From Erwinia sp. HDF1-3R (GTDB lineage Bacteria; Pseudomonadota; Gammaproteobacteria; Enterobacterales; Enterobacteriaceae), in assembly GCF_039621855.1 (NCBI RefSeq), contig NZ_CP155071.1, forward strand, positions 4,526,001-4,590,000: a stretch of DNA of 64,000 nt. Reading direction: 5' to 3'. A program made the position numbers and the translations under genes. Shown piece by piece: positions 36,212 through 45,751 of this stretch (position 1 is the first letter of the stretch; the number at the start of each line of letters is the position of its first letter). The notes under the pieces are model-generated. The model did no database searches, was not told the DNA's origin, and saw nothing but the letters and a program-made list of their open reading frames with translations.

Positions 36212-36691
36212 CTATGCCCGTTCTTTCCAGGAGTCAGAATGCTGGATATTTCCGTCGCAATATTTCCAGGTTATTTTCTCGTAATGTAGCGTAACGGATT
36301 CTAGATGATTCATATTCTCGATAGATTTAATGTTGTGCATCAGAGGATTAACCGATACCACTTTTACATTTTCAAGCAGCATATTGAAATACTCCTCCTC
36401 CTGCCCGGCAAAGTTAATGCGATACCATTTTATTTCCGCGCTTTTCAGCGTCTGACCCGAAGTGACGGCCTTATATAGGTAGGGGCTGGATGAATCAAAC
36501 TCCTTTTCAAATTCCAGCGCGCTGTGGATCCGCGTTCCGGTCAGTTTTCCCGTATGGGCATCGGTGGGAATACGTACGCCGTGCATAAAGCTGAGCACTT
36601 CGATACTCCCCTCCCGGTGCTGAACGTCTACGGAGCCTCCGATCGCTGCGCCGCCATCATCCTTAAGCCACAGATAAGCGGGAATGGCCAT
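36212..36691 (-). CDS. hcp: Hcp-family type VI secretion tube protein
   Basis: 159 residues from the ATG at 36691 with an AAGGAG box; a TTG six bases upstream is less likely. Hcp fold signatures: 'AIPAYLWLKDDGGAAIGGSV', 'EVLSFMHGVRIPTDAHTGKL', 'HSALEFEKEFDSSSPYLYKA', 'AEIKWYRIN'. Hexameric rings of Hcp form the inner tube of the type VI apparatus and carry small effectors. No other type VI structural gene is in the window, so this is an orphan hcp heading an effector cassette; it depends on an apparatus encoded elsewhere. A perfect FNR consensus lies about 64 bp upstream. Confidence 0.92.
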   Translation of the reverse strand: MAIPAYLWLKDDGGAAIGGSVDVQHREGSIEVLSFMHGVRIPTDAHTGKLTGTRIHSALEFEKEFDSSSPYLYKAVTSGQTLKSAEIKWYRINFAGQEEEYFNMLLENVKVVSVNPLMHNIKSIENMNHLESVTLHYEKITWKYCDGNIQHSDSWKERA

Positions 36692-36729
36692 GTGCAAACT
36701 CCTTTTTGGCTTTGAGATCGAAAAACCAC

Positions 36730-36735
36730 TTTAGA
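36730..36735 (-). promoter_or_regulatory. Candidate -10 element of the hcp promoter
   Basis: TCTAAA on the minus strand, four of six matches to TATAAT, placed so that the FNR-type site would centre near -40 of the start point expected near 36722. Confidence 0.35.
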
Positions 36736-36754
36736 GCATCAAGGCTTATCCCGT

Positions 36755-36768
36755 TTGATTAAAATCAA
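36755..36768. promoter_or_regulatory. Perfect-consensus FNR box upstream of hcp
   Basis: TTGAT-TAAA-ATCAA, an exact match to the FNR consensus TTGAT-N4-ATCAA. It is centred about 70 bp upstream of the hcp start codon and about 40 bp upstream of the likely transcription start, the position of a class II activator site. It suggests induction of the effector cassette at low oxygen. Confidence 0.65.
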
Positions 36769-37117
36769 CAATGCCCCGACCTGTCCAAAAACGGTAACCT
36801 TATGATTTATAAGAAGCGATCCAGCTCACACCCCGAGGGAATGCGCCCGCCTTACAGCCCTGCTGCGTTGTCCGGGGCTTACACCGGCGTGGCCGTCGGA
36901 AAAAGTCATGAGCACGTGTACTGATGCGCCGACTTTGTTTTGCGGCTTTTCGCGCATTCGCTTTTAACCCTGATATAATCGCCCGCCTTACCAGGTTCTC
37001 ATGCTTTTCCTGCATCCGTTGCCGTGCGTCGTTCTGTGGGTAATTCGTGAGGTAATAATTGTTATAGATTGATTTACCATCAATTAAAACCTTATAAATT
37101 CAACAGGATAAATAAAG

Positions 37118-37960
37118 ATGCTCAGTTACCGACACAGTTTCCACGCAGGCAACCACGCCGACGTGCTTAAGCATACCGTTTTGAGCCTGATTATTGAGGC
37201 GCTGAACGAGAAGGATAAACCTTACCTCTATCTGGACACCCATGCGGGCGCAGGCCGCTATCTGCTGAGCGGCGAACATGCCGAACGTACGGGCGAATAT
37301 ATGGAAGGCATCGCACGCATCTGGCAGCGGGATGATTTACCGGAAGAGATGGCGAGCTATATGTCCTGCATTAAGGCGCTCAACCCTAACGATAAGCTGC
37401 GCTTCTACCCAGGCTCGCCGCTTATTGCGCGTCACCTGCTTCGCCCTTATGACAAGCTCAGCCTGACCGAACTGCACTCCAGCGACTACCCGATGCTGCG
37501 CAGCGAGTTTGCGAAAGATGACCGTGCGCGCACCGAACGCAGCGATGGTTATCAGCAGCTGAAGTCTAAGCTGCCGCCCCTGTCGCGCCGGGGCCTGGTG
37601 TTGATTGACCCGCCTTACGAAATCAAGTCTGACTATCAGGCGGTGGTGAAAGGCATTCAGGAAGGCTACAAGCGTTTTGGTACCGGCGTTTACGCGCTGT
37701 GGTATCCGGTCGTGCTGCGCCAGCAGATCAAACGCATGTTTGCCGAGCTGGAAGCCTCCGGTATTCGCCGTATCCTGCAGATCGAGCTGGCCGTGCGCCC
37801 TGACAGTGACCGTTTTGGCATGACCGGCTCCGGCATGGTGGTGATTAACCCGCCGTGGAAGCTGGAACAGCAGATGAACAACGTGCTGCCCTGGCTGCAC
37901 CAGCATCTGGTGCCTGCCGGTACCGGCCATACCAAAATCAGCTGGATTGTGCCGGAATAA
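37118..37960 (+). CDS. rlmJ: 23S rRNA m6A2030 methyltransferase
   Basis: 280 residues. Matches E. coli RlmJ: 'MLSYRHSFHAGNHADVLKHT', 'YLDTHAGAGRYLL' (SAM region), and the adenine-N6 methyltransferase motif DPPY in 'GLVLIDPPYEIKSDY'. It methylates A2030 of 23S rRNA. In E. coli rlmJ lies between prlC and gor; here the hcp cassette separates it from prlC and rbn separates it from gor. Confidence 0.96.
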   Translation: MLSYRHSFHAGNHADVLKHTVLSLIIEALNEKDKPYLYLDTHAGAGRYLLSGEHAERTGEYMEGIARIWQRDDLPEEMASYMSCIKALNPNDKLRFYPGSPLIARHLLRPYDKLSLTELHSSDYPMLRSEFAKDDRARTERSDGYQQLKSKLPPLSRRGLVLIDPPYEIKSDYQAVVKGIQEGYKRFGTGVYALWYPVVLRQQIKRMFAELEASGIRRILQIELAVRPDSDRFGMTGSGMVVINPPWKLEQQMNNVLPWLHQHLVPAGTGHTKISWIVPE

Positions 37961-37968
37961 CGCCCTGA

Positions 37969-37986
37969 CGGGGCATCAGTGCCCCG
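37969..37986. terminator. Hairpin between rlmJ and rbn
   Basis: Perfect 7-bp stem CGGGGCA (37969-37975) / TGCCCCG (37980-37986) with loop TCAG, between convergent genes. No strong T-tract. Confidence 0.5.
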
Positions 37987-37988
37987 CT

Positions 37989-38909
37989 CTACGTCTCTAT
38001 CCTGAACAGGGAGAAATCATGCGCCATCTCGGTATTGGGGAAGATGGCGCGGCACTCCTCCAGCAGGCGGCTGGCATCCTCGCGCAGGTAGCGAGAGCTT
38101 AAGTGCGTGACAATCAGCTTTTTCGCCCCGGCATCTCTGGCTACCGTTGCAGCCTGCACGGTGGATGAGTGCCCCCGGCCATTGGCCTTCTCTTCCAGCG
38201 CCGCTTCAAGCGTGGCCTCATGCACCATCACGTCCGCCCCGGCGGCCAGTGCCTGCGCGGCGGGGGTTGGGCTGGTATCGCCAAAAATCGCCAGCGTCAG
38301 TCCCGGCAGCGAGGGCCCCAGGTAATCCCTGCCGTTAACCACCCGCCCCTCCTCCAGCGTCACCGTTTTGCCCTGCTTAAGCTGCTGGAAAAGGCTGCCG
38401 GGCTTAATGCCGTCGGCCAGCAGACGCGCCGCGTCCAGCGCGCCGGGCTTATCATGCTCCTCAATTCGGTAGCCGTAGCACTCAACCGGATGGGTCAGCG
38501 GATACGCCACCACGCGAAACTGCTCATCGTTCAGCACCTCGCCTGCCTCAATTTCGACGATCTCCAGCGGAAAGGTCAGCCATGAACCACTCAGGCTCAG
38601 GCTGGTTTCTACAAACTGCCGAAGCCCTTTAGGGCCATACAGGGTCATCGCCCCGCTGATTCCGCTCATCGAGCGGCTGGTGAGCAATCCTGGCAGGCCG
38701 AAAACGTGGTCGCCGTGCAGATGAGTGATAAAGATCTTCTCGATTTTTCCAGGCTTCACGGGCGAACGCAGGATCTGATGCTGGGTGCCTTCGCCGCAGT
38801 CAAATAGCCAGCAGCCGCTGCGCACGCCCTGAAGCAGCAGGGCGATACTGGTCACGTTTCTCTGGCGGCTGGGCGTGCCCCCGCCGGTGCCTAAAAATAG
38901 CAGTTCCAT
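37989..38909 (-). CDS. rbn: Ribonuclease Z / RNase BN
   Basis: 306 residues from the second of two adjacent ATGs (38909), matching the E. coli N-terminus 'MELLFLGT'. Metallo-beta-lactamase fold with the zinc motif HLHGDH (H63, H65, D67, H68), '[15 protein letters not shown]', 'FGDTSPT', '[20 protein letters not shown]' and 'IVTHLSSRY'. It processes tRNA 3' ends in the cytoplasm. In E. coli elaC/rbn is elsewhere on the chromosome, so its position beside rlmJ and gor is a lineage-specific arrangement. Divergent from gor. Confidence 0.93.
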   Translation of the reverse strand: MELLFLGTGGGTPSRQRNVTSIALLLQGVRSGCWLFDCGEGTQHQILRSPVKPGKIEKIFITHLHGDHVFGLPGLLTSRSMSGISGAMTLYGPKGLRQFVETSLSLSGSWLTFPLEIVEIEAGEVLNDEQFRVVAYPLTHPVECYGYRIEEHDKPGALDAARLLADGIKPGSLFQQLKQGKTVTLEEGRVVNGRDYLGPSLPGLTLAIFGDTSPTPAAQALAAGADVMVHEATLEAALEEKANGRGHSSTVQAATVARDAGAKKLIVTHLSSRYLREDASRLLEECRAIFPNTEMAHDFSLFRIET

Positions 38910-39088
38910 CAAATCTCTCTGTGCTGAGTAAAGGTAAAAACAGTGAGCGCCATCGCATTTAAACGGTGATTATGGCCGATTTTCGTGCCAATGCCCTATC
39001 ACAATCATAGACGTAAACTTTGCGGCAATTACGTTTGTAGCGTTACAATCTGGCGCTATTACTTTCACTGACTTATGGGACACTCTCG

Positions 39089-40441
39089 ATGACCAAACAT
39101 TATGACTATCTAGCCATCGGTGGCGGCAGCGGCGGGATCGCCTCAATTAACCGCGCGGCCATGTACGGGCAGAAGTGCGCGTTAATCGAAGCCAAAGCGC
39201 TGGGCGGCACCTGCGTCAACGTTGGCTGTGTCCCGAAGAAAGTGATGTGGCATGCCGCGCAGATTGCTGAAGCCATTCACCTTTACGGTCCCGACTACGG
39301 TTTCGATACCACTGTTAACCATTTTGACTGGTCCGTGCTGGTAAAAAACCGCAGTGCCTATATTGATCGTATCCACACGTCGTATGATAACGTGCTGGGC
39401 AAAAACAACGTCGATGTGATTAAGGGCTTTGCCCGTTTCATCGACGCTCATACCGTTGAAGTGAATGGTGAAAGAATTACCGCAGACCATATCCTGATCG
39501 CCACCGGTGGTCGTCCGAGCCTGCCTTCCATTCCTGGCGCAGAGTATGGCATTGATTCCGACGGTTTCTTTGAGCTGGATGCGCTGCCGAAGCGCACGGC
39601 CGTTGTCGGGGCAGGCTATATCGCCGTGGAAATTGCAGGCGTGGTTAATGCGCTGGGTTCAGAAACGCACCTGTTTGTCCGTAAGCATGCGCCGCTGCGC
39701 ACCTTCGATCCGCTGATTGTCGATACCCTGGTTGAGGTGATGAACGCCGAAGGCCCGGCGCTGCACACGGATTCCACGCCGAAAGCGATCGTTAAAAACG
39801 CTGACGGTAGCCTGACGCTCCAGCTTGAAAACGGTAAAGAGCAAACTGTTGACTGCCTGGTGTGGGCGATTGGTCGCGAGCCGGCTACCGATAATCTGAA
39901 CCTGAACGTTACCGGCGTTGAGCTGAACGAGAAAGGCTATATCAACGTTGATAAATATCAGAATACCAACGTGCCTGGCATTTACGCGGTGGGTGACAAC
40001 ACCGGCGCAGTAGAGCTGACGCCGGTCGCCGTCGCGGCAGGCCGTCGCCTTTCCGAGCGCCTGTTCAACAACAAGCCGGAAGAGCATCTGGATTACAGCA
40101 ACGTGCCTACCGTGGTATTCAGCCATCCGCCGATCGGCACCGTTGGCCTGAGCGAGCCACAGGCGCGTGAGAAATACGGCGACAACGAAGTGAAGGTCTA
40201 CAAATCGTCCTTTACCGCCATGTACACCGCCGTGACCCAGCACCGTCAGCCGTGCCGCATGAAGCTGGTCTGCGTTGGCAGGGAAGAGAAAATCGTCGGT
40301 ATTCACGGTATCGGCTACGGTATGGACGAGATGCTACAGGGCTTTGCGGTCGCACTGAAAATGGGTGCCACTAAGCAGGACTTCGATAACACCGTAGCGA
40401 TCCACCCGACCGGCGCTGAAGAGTTTGTCACCATGCGCTAA
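39089..40441 (+). CDS. gor: Glutathione reductase
   Basis: 450 residues, the length of E. coli Gor. FAD motif '[15 protein letters not shown]', redox-active disulfide C42/C47 in '[13 protein letters not shown]', NADPH-binding '[19 protein letters not shown]', and the C-terminal interface '[15 protein letters not shown]' with the catalytic His/Glu pair. Reduces oxidised glutathione with NADPH. Single gene ending in a strong terminator. Confidence 0.97.
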   Translation: MTKHYDYLAIGGGSGGIASINRAAMYGQKCALIEAKALGGTCVNVGCVPKKVMWHAAQIAEAIHLYGPDYGFDTTVNHFDWSVLVKNRSAYIDRIHTSYDNVLGKNNVDVIKGFARFIDAHTVEVNGERITADHILIATGGRPSLPSIPGAEYGIDSDGFFELDALPKRTAVVGAGYIAVEIAGVVNALGSETHLFVRKHAPLRTFDPLIVDTLVEVMNAEGPALHTDSTPKAIVKNADGSLTLQLENGKEQTVDCLVWAIGREPATDNLNLNVTGVELNEKGYINVDKYQNTNVPGIYAVGDNTGAVELTPVAVAAGRRLSERLFNNKPEEHLDYSNVPTVVFSHPPIGTVGLSEPQAREKYGDNEVKVYKSSFTAMYTAVTQHRQPCRMKLVCVGREEKIVGIHGIGYGMDEMLQGFAVALKMGATKQDFDNTVAIHPTGAEEFVTMR

Positions 40442-40463
40442 CGGCGCGGTGAACACACCCCTA

Positions 40464-40489
40464 AAGCCAGCGTTTGCTGGCTTTTTTTT
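40464..40489 (+). terminator. Terminator of gor
   Basis: Stem AAGCCAGC (40464-40471) / GCTGGCTT (40476-40483) with a GTTT loop, then T through 40489. Classic intrinsic terminator. Confidence 0.9.
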
Positions 40490-40961
40490 GTCTGTTATTC
40501 CCCCTCCCGGTCTCCCCTCTCAATGCAAAAAACAGCCCCGTCGGCGGCGGCTTCACCTAACGCGTCAGAGTTCGCGGGTTAAGTCATCTCTGCCACGCGT
40601 TAGCTTCCTGTGAGCCTATTCAACGCCTGTGCCTGACGACTGGCACCGTTCCCTCCGTCAGGCATCAACCCGGTGACCTGACTCAAAATCCATAATCCCT
40701 CCACGATTGGGTAAAAAACAGACTCTTTTTCATCTGACTTCCCTGCTTTCCCTTCTCCATCAAGCCGCTGCGACAGGACAGAACTTTACATTCTGCTTTC
40801 TCTGACCGGAAATTTTACCCACTCCAGCAAAAGCTGCCCGAACGTCCTTTTTAACGCTGTTTATTTTCTGCCCCAGCCGCGTATGATGCCCCTGCTGGAA
40901 ATGCGAATGAGTTACATTTACTTCGCTGCTATTGGTGTTCACTTTCAGGAGAGAAAGGGTC
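40490..40961. other. Intergenic region between gor and the siderophore ABC operon
   Basis: 472 bp with no convincing gene. The last 60 bp carry a Fur-like box. Short frames here, such as 40760-40963 on the minus strand, lack ribosome sites and family features. Confidence 0.5.
40903..40921 (+). promoter_or_regulatory. Candidate Fur box of the siderophore ABC operon
   Basis: GCGAATGAGTTACATTTAC matches 15 of 19 positions of the strong Fur site GCGAATGAGAATCATTTGC, 41-59 bp upstream of the binding-protein start. Confidence 0.55.
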
Positions 40962-41900
40962 ATGAAATTACCTCAGTCGTTTGTTTCGTCACTGGTTTTT
41001 GTTGGACTGTTAATCGGTGGTGGTTTTGGTTCTGTTGCTACCGCCCAGCAATCCGACACGTTGAGCATTGAACATGCTCAGGGAACCACGGTGGTGCCGC
41101 TTAATCCCAAAAAGGTCATTATCCTCAACCCGTCTACGCTCGATATCGCCGATGCGCTGGATATTCCCGTCGCAGGCGTACCCAAAACCAATTCCCATCT
41201 GCCGGAATTTCTCAAAAAGTATCAGGGCGCAGCCTGGCTGAATGCCGGTACGCTGTTTGAGCCGGATTATGAAGCTTTAAGTCATGCCAGCCCCGATATT
41301 ATCTTTGCCGGGGGTCGCGCACGCGATGCCCGGGATAAACTCAGCGAAATAGCGCCGGTCGTGTCGCTGGAGATCGATCCCGCCCACTTTATCGCCAGCC
41401 TTTCACAACGCACCCACCAGCTGGCCTCGATATTTGGTAAGCAGGCGCAGGCGGAAACTCTGCTGGCGGCCTTTACTGCCAAAGCGGAGACGATTAGAGC
41501 TAAATCAGCCAGCGCGGGCAGCGCTATGGTGATTATGGTTAACGGCGGAAAAATGTCCGCCTATACGCCCGGCTCGCGCTTCGGCTTTATTTACGATGCG
41601 CTGGGCTTTGCCCCTGCGGTTAACCTCCAGAAAACAGGTACACACGGCAGCATCGTGTCGTCTGAATTTATTTTGCATGCCAATCCTGACTGGCTGTTTG
41701 TGCTGGACCGCGACAGCGCAACGGGCAGCAAGACGGGCGCGGCGGCGCAACAGGTGCTGGATAATCCGCTGATCCGCAAAACCTCAGCGTGGCAGAAGGG
41801 GCATGTCGTTTATCTCGACTCCGCGTCGCTGTATATCGCAGGAGGCCTGCAAAGCTATAGCAGACTTATGGACAGTATCAATAGCGCACTAAGCCCTTAA
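40962..41900 (+). CDS. Siderophore ABC importer, periplasmic binding protein (FatB/YclQ type)
   Basis: 312 residues from the ATG at 40962 behind AGGAGAG; a start ten codons upstream lacks support. Signal peptide ending near 'GSVATAQQ'. FatB/CeuE/YclQ-type lobes: 'KVIILNPSTLDIADALDIPV', 'ASPDIIFAGGRARDARDKL', 'IYDALGFAPAV', 'NPDWLFVLDRDSATG'. These proteins bind catecholate or mixed ferric siderophores (for example petrobactin, enterobactin breakdown products). First of four genes in a tight operon. Confidence 0.88.
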   Translation: MKLPQSFVSSLVFVGLLIGGGFGSVATAQQSDTLSIEHAQGTTVVPLNPKKVIILNPSTLDIADALDIPVAGVPKTNSHLPEFLKKYQGAAWLNAGTLFEPDYEALSHASPDIIFAGGRARDARDKLSEIAPVVSLEIDPAHFIASLSQRTHQLASIFGKQAQAETLLAAFTAKAETIRAKSASAGSAMVIMVNGGKMSAYTPGSRFGFIYDALGFAPAVNLQKTGTHGSIVSSEFILHANPDWLFVLDRDSATGSKTGAAAQQVLDNPLIRKTSAWQKGHVVYLDSASLYIAGGLQSYSRLMDSINSALSP

Positions 41901-41910
41901 CCCCTAACCT

Positions 41911-42867
41911 ATGACGCGTAATATTTTTGTCGGGCTGGCCGTCATGCTTGCCCTGATGGCAGGTAGCCTGTGCGTTGGCCCGGGAGACGTTACCCTTAGC
42001 GGCCTGTGGACCAATGCGGAGATGCGGGAAATTGCCCTTATCAGTCGGGTTCCGCGCACGCTGGCGCTGGTGCTGGCGGGCTGTGCGATGAGCGTGGCAG
42101 GGCTGATTATGCAGATGCTGACGCAGAATCGCTTTGTCGAGCCTACCCTCGCTGGCACCACGCAGTCGGCCAGCCTTGGCCTGCTGCTGGTGACCCTGAT
42201 CAGCCCGTCAGCCCCGGTCATCACCAAAATGGCGGTCTCCACACTGTTTGCCCTGGCAGGCACCCTGCTTTTTATGCTGCTTATCCAGCGGATGCGCATC
42301 CGATCCGCCCTGCTGGTTCCGCTGTCCGGCATGATGCTGGGTGCCGTGTTTAGCGCGATAACCACCTTCCTGGCGATGCAGTTCGATCTGCTCCAGTCGC
42401 TGGGCGGCTGGGCCTCGGGTGATTTTTCTGGCGTAATGCAGGGCCGCTATGAGCTGCTGTGGAGCGTGGGAGGGCTGACGCTGCTGGCGATGCTGATTGC
42501 AGACCGTTTCACCCTCGCCGGCATGGGGCGGGATTTCTCCGTCAACAGTGGCCTGAATTACCCCCGGGTGATGCTGACCGGCATGACAATTATTGCGCTG
42601 GTCTGCGGCGTGGTGGTGGTGGTCATTGGCGTACTGCCCTTCGTGGGGCTGATCGTCCCGAATATCGTCAGCATGGCAATGGGCGATAATCTTCGCCGCA
42701 GCCTGCCGTGGGTGGCGATGTGCGGCGGTGGGCTGGTGGTTCTGTGCGATATCGCAGGTCGGCTGATCGGCTACCCCTTTGAAGTCCCCGCCAGCGCAAT
42801 GCTTGGCGTAGTGGGTGCGGTCGTTTTTCTCACCCTGCTGCTGAGGAAAAAACGCCATGTCCGTTAA
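41911..42867 (+). CDS. Siderophore ABC importer, permease 1 (FatD/YclN type)
   Basis: 318 residues, FecCD family, about nine membrane segments. Landmarks: 'ISRVPRTLALVLAGCAMSVA', 'LAGTTQSASLGLLL', 'GVLPFVGLIVPNIV'. It starts 10 bp after the binding-protein stop and overlaps the next permease by 11 bp. Forms a heterodimer with permease 2 in the inner membrane. Confidence 0.9.
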   Translation: MTRNIFVGLAVMLALMAGSLCVGPGDVTLSGLWTNAEMREIALISRVPRTLALVLAGCAMSVAGLIMQMLTQNRFVEPTLAGTTQSASLGLLLVTLISPSAPVITKMAVSTLFALAGTLLFMLLIQRMRIRSALLVPLSGMMLGAVFSAITTFLAMQFDLLQSLGGWASGDFSGVMQGRYELLWSVGGLTLLAMLIADRFTLAGMGRDFSVNSGLNYPRVMLTGMTIIALVCGVVVVVIGVLPFVGLIVPNIVSMAMGDNLRRSLPWVAMCGGGLVVLCDIAGRLIGYPFEVPASAMLGVVGAVVFLTLLLRKKRHVR

Positions 42868-43861
42868 TACGCGCCCCACCCGCCCCGTTCTGCCACCGGC
42901 CAGCGGGCGTTTCGCCACTCCGGTAAGACGCCTGCTGCTGCTGACCGTGCTGGCGCTGGGGGTAATGATTATCTATATGACCCTCAACCTGAGCGGCAAC
43001 CTGCGCTATATCCTGCTGCATCGTGGGCAGGTTCTGGCGACCCTGCTGCTGGTCGCCTTTGCCTCGGGCGTCGCCACGCTGCTGTTTCAGACGGTCACCC
43101 ATAACCGCATCCTTACGCCGTCCATTATGGGTATGGAGTCGCTGTTTATCCTGATACAGACGCTGGCCGTCTTTTTTATTGACGCTGACGCCCTGCGCTC
43201 GCTGGGCACTGTCGGGAAATTTGTCTGCGAGTCGCTGCTGCTGGTGATTTTCTCGATGCTGCTTTATCGCTGGCTGTTTGCCAGCGTCGGGGTGGATCTG
43301 CACCGGGTCCTGCTGGCCGGGCTGGTATTTGGCACGCTGTTTAACAGCCTTTCCGGCCTGATGCAGCGCCTGCTCTCACCCGGTGAGTTTGCCATCCTCC
43401 AGGGGAGGATGTTTGCCACCTTTACCCGCGCCGCCCCCGAGGTACTGGCGCTGGCCGCTGCGGTTATTTTGGTGATCACGCTGATTATCTGGCGAATGCG
43501 GCACCAGCTTGACGTACTGGCGCTGGGGCGCGACGCCGCCATCAGCCTTGGCGTCTGCTGGCGGCAGAAAACCCTGGTGCTGCTGATACTGATCGCCGTA
43601 CTGGTGGCGATATCCACCGCGCTGGTTGGGCCGTTGACCTTTTTTGGACTGCTGGTGGCCAATCTGACCTGGCAGCTTGCTGGCTCACACCGGCATCAGT
43701 ATCTGCTGCCGGTAGTGGTACTGACGGGGATCGTGACGCTGGTCGGGGGGCAGCTAATTCTGGAGCGCCTGCTGCATATGTCCGGCACCCTGTCGGTGGT
43801 GATTGAATTCACCGGCGGTGGACTGTTTCTTTACCTGCTGATTAAAAAGGTGTCGTTATGA
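42857..43861 (+). CDS. Siderophore ABC importer, permease 2 (FatC/YclO type)
   Basis: 334 residues, second FecCD-type permease, with 'NRILTPSIMGMESLFILIQT', 'ISLGVCWRQKTLVLLI' and 'VGPLTFFGLLVANLTWQLAG'. The start overlaps permease 1, and its stop overlaps the ATPase start (ATGA), so all are translationally coupled. An AGGAAA box precedes the ATG. Confidence 0.9.
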   Translation: MSVNTRPTRPVLPPASGRFATPVRRLLLLTVLALGVMIIYMTLNLSGNLRYILLHRGQVLATLLLVAFASGVATLLFQTVTHNRILTPSIMGMESLFILIQTLAVFFIDADALRSLGTVGKFVCESLLLVIFSMLLYRWLFASVGVDLHRVLLAGLVFGTLFNSLSGLMQRLLSPGEFAILQGRMFATFTRAAPEVLALAAAVILVITLIIWRMRHQLDVLALGRDAAISLGVCWRQKTLVLLILIAVLVAISTALVGPLTFFGLLVANLTWQLAGSHRHQYLLPVVVLTGIVTLVGGQLILERLLHMSGTLSVVIEFTGGGLFLYLLIKKVSL

Positions 43862-44646
43862 TTGAAATTCGCGATGTGACAAAAACATATCAGCAGACGC
43901 GGGTGCTAAAGCAGATCAGCGAAACGCTGTCCGAAGGCGGGATCACCGCGATCATTGGCGCTAACGGCGCGGGAAAATCCACGCTGCTGTCGGTTATCAG
44001 CCGCCTGCTCACGCCCGATGCCGGCAGCGTTAGCATTGACGGTCAGGTGGTGGGTAAAAAATCCAGCAGCGAACTGGCGAAGGTGCTGTCGATCCTGCGC
44101 CAGGAAAATCACCCGATGGGCCGTCTGACGGTCAGCGACCTGGTCGGCTTTGGCCGCTATCCGCATTCACGCGGGCGCCTGACGGCAGAGGATCGTCAGC
44201 ATATCGAGCGTGCACTGGCCTTTCTGAATCTGCATCCTCTGCGCGATCGCTACCTTGATGAGCTCTCTGGTGGCCAGCGGCAGCGCGCCTTTGTGGCCAT
44301 GGTTCTCTGTCAGGATACGAAATACGTGCTGCTTGATGAGCCGTTAAACAACCTGGATATTCGGCACAGCGTGGCGATGATGAACGAACTGCGTCGCGCG
44401 GCGGATGAATTACAAAAAACAGTCCTGCTGGTTATTCATGATATTAATTTTGCCTCCGCCTATGCGGACCACATTATTGCCATGAAGGAGGGCGAAATTA
44501 TCCGGCGCGGCAGCCCGCAGCAGATGATGACGGCGGAAAATCTTGAGGCCATATTCGACACGCCGGTAACCGTTGAACGGCTCAACGGGCACTATGTCGC
44601 CCTTTATTACCGCAGCATGGATCCGGCACGGCCAGACGTTGCCTGA
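43858..44646 (+). CDS. Siderophore ABC importer, ATPase (FatE/YclP type)
   Basis: 262 residues. Walker A 'GANGAGKSTLLSVISRLL', signature 'LDELSGGQRQRAFVAMVL', Walker B 'YVLLDEPLNNLD' and H-loop 'VIHDINFA' are all intact. Powers the two permeases encoded just upstream. Last gene of the operon. Because the receptor operon at 17.4-20.7 kb lacks permease and ATPase genes, this system could also serve its cargo; that is speculation. Confidence 0.93.
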   Translation: MIEIRDVTKTYQQTRVLKQISETLSEGGITAIIGANGAGKSTLLSVISRLLTPDAGSVSIDGQVVGKKSSSELAKVLSILRQENHPMGRLTVSDLVGFGRYPHSRGRLTAEDRQHIERALAFLNLHPLRDRYLDELSGGQRQRAFVAMVLCQDTKYVLLDEPLNNLDIRHSVAMMNELRRAADELQKTVLLVIHDINFASAYADHIIAMKEGEIIRRGSPQQMMTAENLEAIFDTPVTVERLNGHYVALYYRSMDPARPDVA

Positions 44647-44713
44647 CCAGGTTCGACAGACTACTGATAAATAACCCGGATGGGGAAGGTAGATAAATCC
44701 GTCTTCAGCGGTA

Positions 44714-45610
44714 TTAACGCCGCGAGGCCAGCCAGACCGCGTAAGCTTCATCCCAGATAGCGGCAGGTGAACCCGCCCTGCCCAAACCAAACCCGTGGCC
44801 GCCCCGGGTAATATTAATCTGCTCGACGGAGACGCCCATCCGTCGGCAGGTATCGTGCATGATCACCGTGTTGTGCGGGTTGGAGATCGGATCGTCCTCT
44901 GCCTGGGCCAAAAAGGTCGGGGGATAGCGATGGGTCACATAGTTTTCCACCGACCAGTTGGCCTCTTCATTTCTCGACGCGTTTTTTCCCACCAGCTGAA
45001 GATGCGTATTGGTGTGGGTGTAGGGTGGCTCAAGGGTGATAACGGGATAAATTAACCCCACGCTGTCCACCACCGGTACGACGCTGTCAAGGGGGTCCTG
45101 AGGCGGGTAGGAGGCAAAGTCGGGGCGCGCGGCGGCCAGACCCAGCAGATGACCACCGGCCGAGAAGCCCAGAAGATGCACCTTCTTTTCCATTGATCGC
45201 ACCAGCCGGATTGCCCGCTGCGCGTCCTGCAAGGGCGCATAGCTCCCGGCCCGCCATTTTTCACCCGGCAGGCGATAGCTCAGTACATAGGCGGTATAGC
45301 CGCGGGCATTTAGCCAGCGCGCCACCGGCCAGGCTTCACCGCCCATGCCTATCCAGCGATAGCCGCCACCTGCGGCAATTAGCACCGCCGATCCGTTTGG
45401 CTCTGCGGGCTGGAAGCGCTGAATGGCCGGGCTGACGATATTTGACCAGGAGCCGTTAACCGAAACGTGCAGGTTGCCGCTGGGGCCGCCACCGCCAGGG
45501 GGATCGTCGGGCCAGAGAGGAATAATATCCTCCCGCGCGAAGATTTTACCGGTGGTCATCGCAAGCAATACGGCGCCGGAGGCCTGGATCAACCGACGAC
45601 GACTAATCAT
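44714..45610 (-). CDS. Alpha/beta-hydrolase esterase with Tat-like signal
   Basis: 298 residues. N-terminal 'MISRRRLIQASGAVLLAM' has a twin-arginine-type SRRRLIQ motif, so it is probably exported folded. Hydrolase features: oxyanion region 'AVLIAAGGGYRW', nucleophile elbow 'GFSAGG' and the late histidine in 'RGGHGFGLG'. It resembles BD-FAE/acetylxylan-esterase-type carbohydrate esterases, consistent with deacetylating plant cell-wall or bacterial polysaccharide. Substrate unproven. Convergent with the siderophore operon. Confidence 0.8.
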   Translation of the reverse strand: MISRRRLIQASGAVLLAMTTGKIFAREDIIPLWPDDPPGGGGPSGNLHVSVNGSWSNIVSPAIQRFQPAEPNGSAVLIAAGGGYRWIGMGGEAWPVARWLNARGYTAYVLSYRLPGEKWRAGSYAPLQDAQRAIRLVRSMEKKVHLLGFSAGGHLLGLAAARPDFASYPPQDPLDSVVPVVDSVGLIYPVITLEPPYTHTNTHLQLVGKNASRNEEANWSVENYVTHRYPPTFLAQAEDDPISNPHNTVIMHDTCRRMGVSVEQINITRGGHGFGLGRAGSPAAIWDEAYAVWLASRR

Positions 45611-45751
45611 CTGACATTCCCGTCATTCTCAGTAACAAAGAGGATTCAAGCGCAATTACCGCTATTTATGCGATTTCCCCCCGGGGATCAAGCAATATCC
45701 ATCATCAGGGGGAAAAAACAGCACGGCCCGCAGGTCACCGGGCAGAGAGGA

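Larger units (their letters stand above)
36692..37117. other. Intergenic region between hcp and rlmJ
   Basis: 426 bp. The left part is the hcp promoter with the FNR-type site. The middle (about 36820-36920) is GC-rich and unrelated to either neighbour, with no convincing gene: the 71-codon frame at 36800-37015 is strongly basic and has no recognisable content. The right part (37000-37117) is AT-rich and should hold the rlmJ promoter; rlmJ has an AGGA box. Confidence 0.5.

Noticed and set aside
36800-37015. 71-codon minus-strand frame between hcp and rlmJ
   Set aside because: Highly basic, no ribosome site and no recognisable content; most likely non-coding.
40760-40963. 67-codon minus-strand frame upstream of the siderophore operon
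   Set aside because: Overlaps the Fur-like box and promoter region of the opposite operon; no ribosome site.
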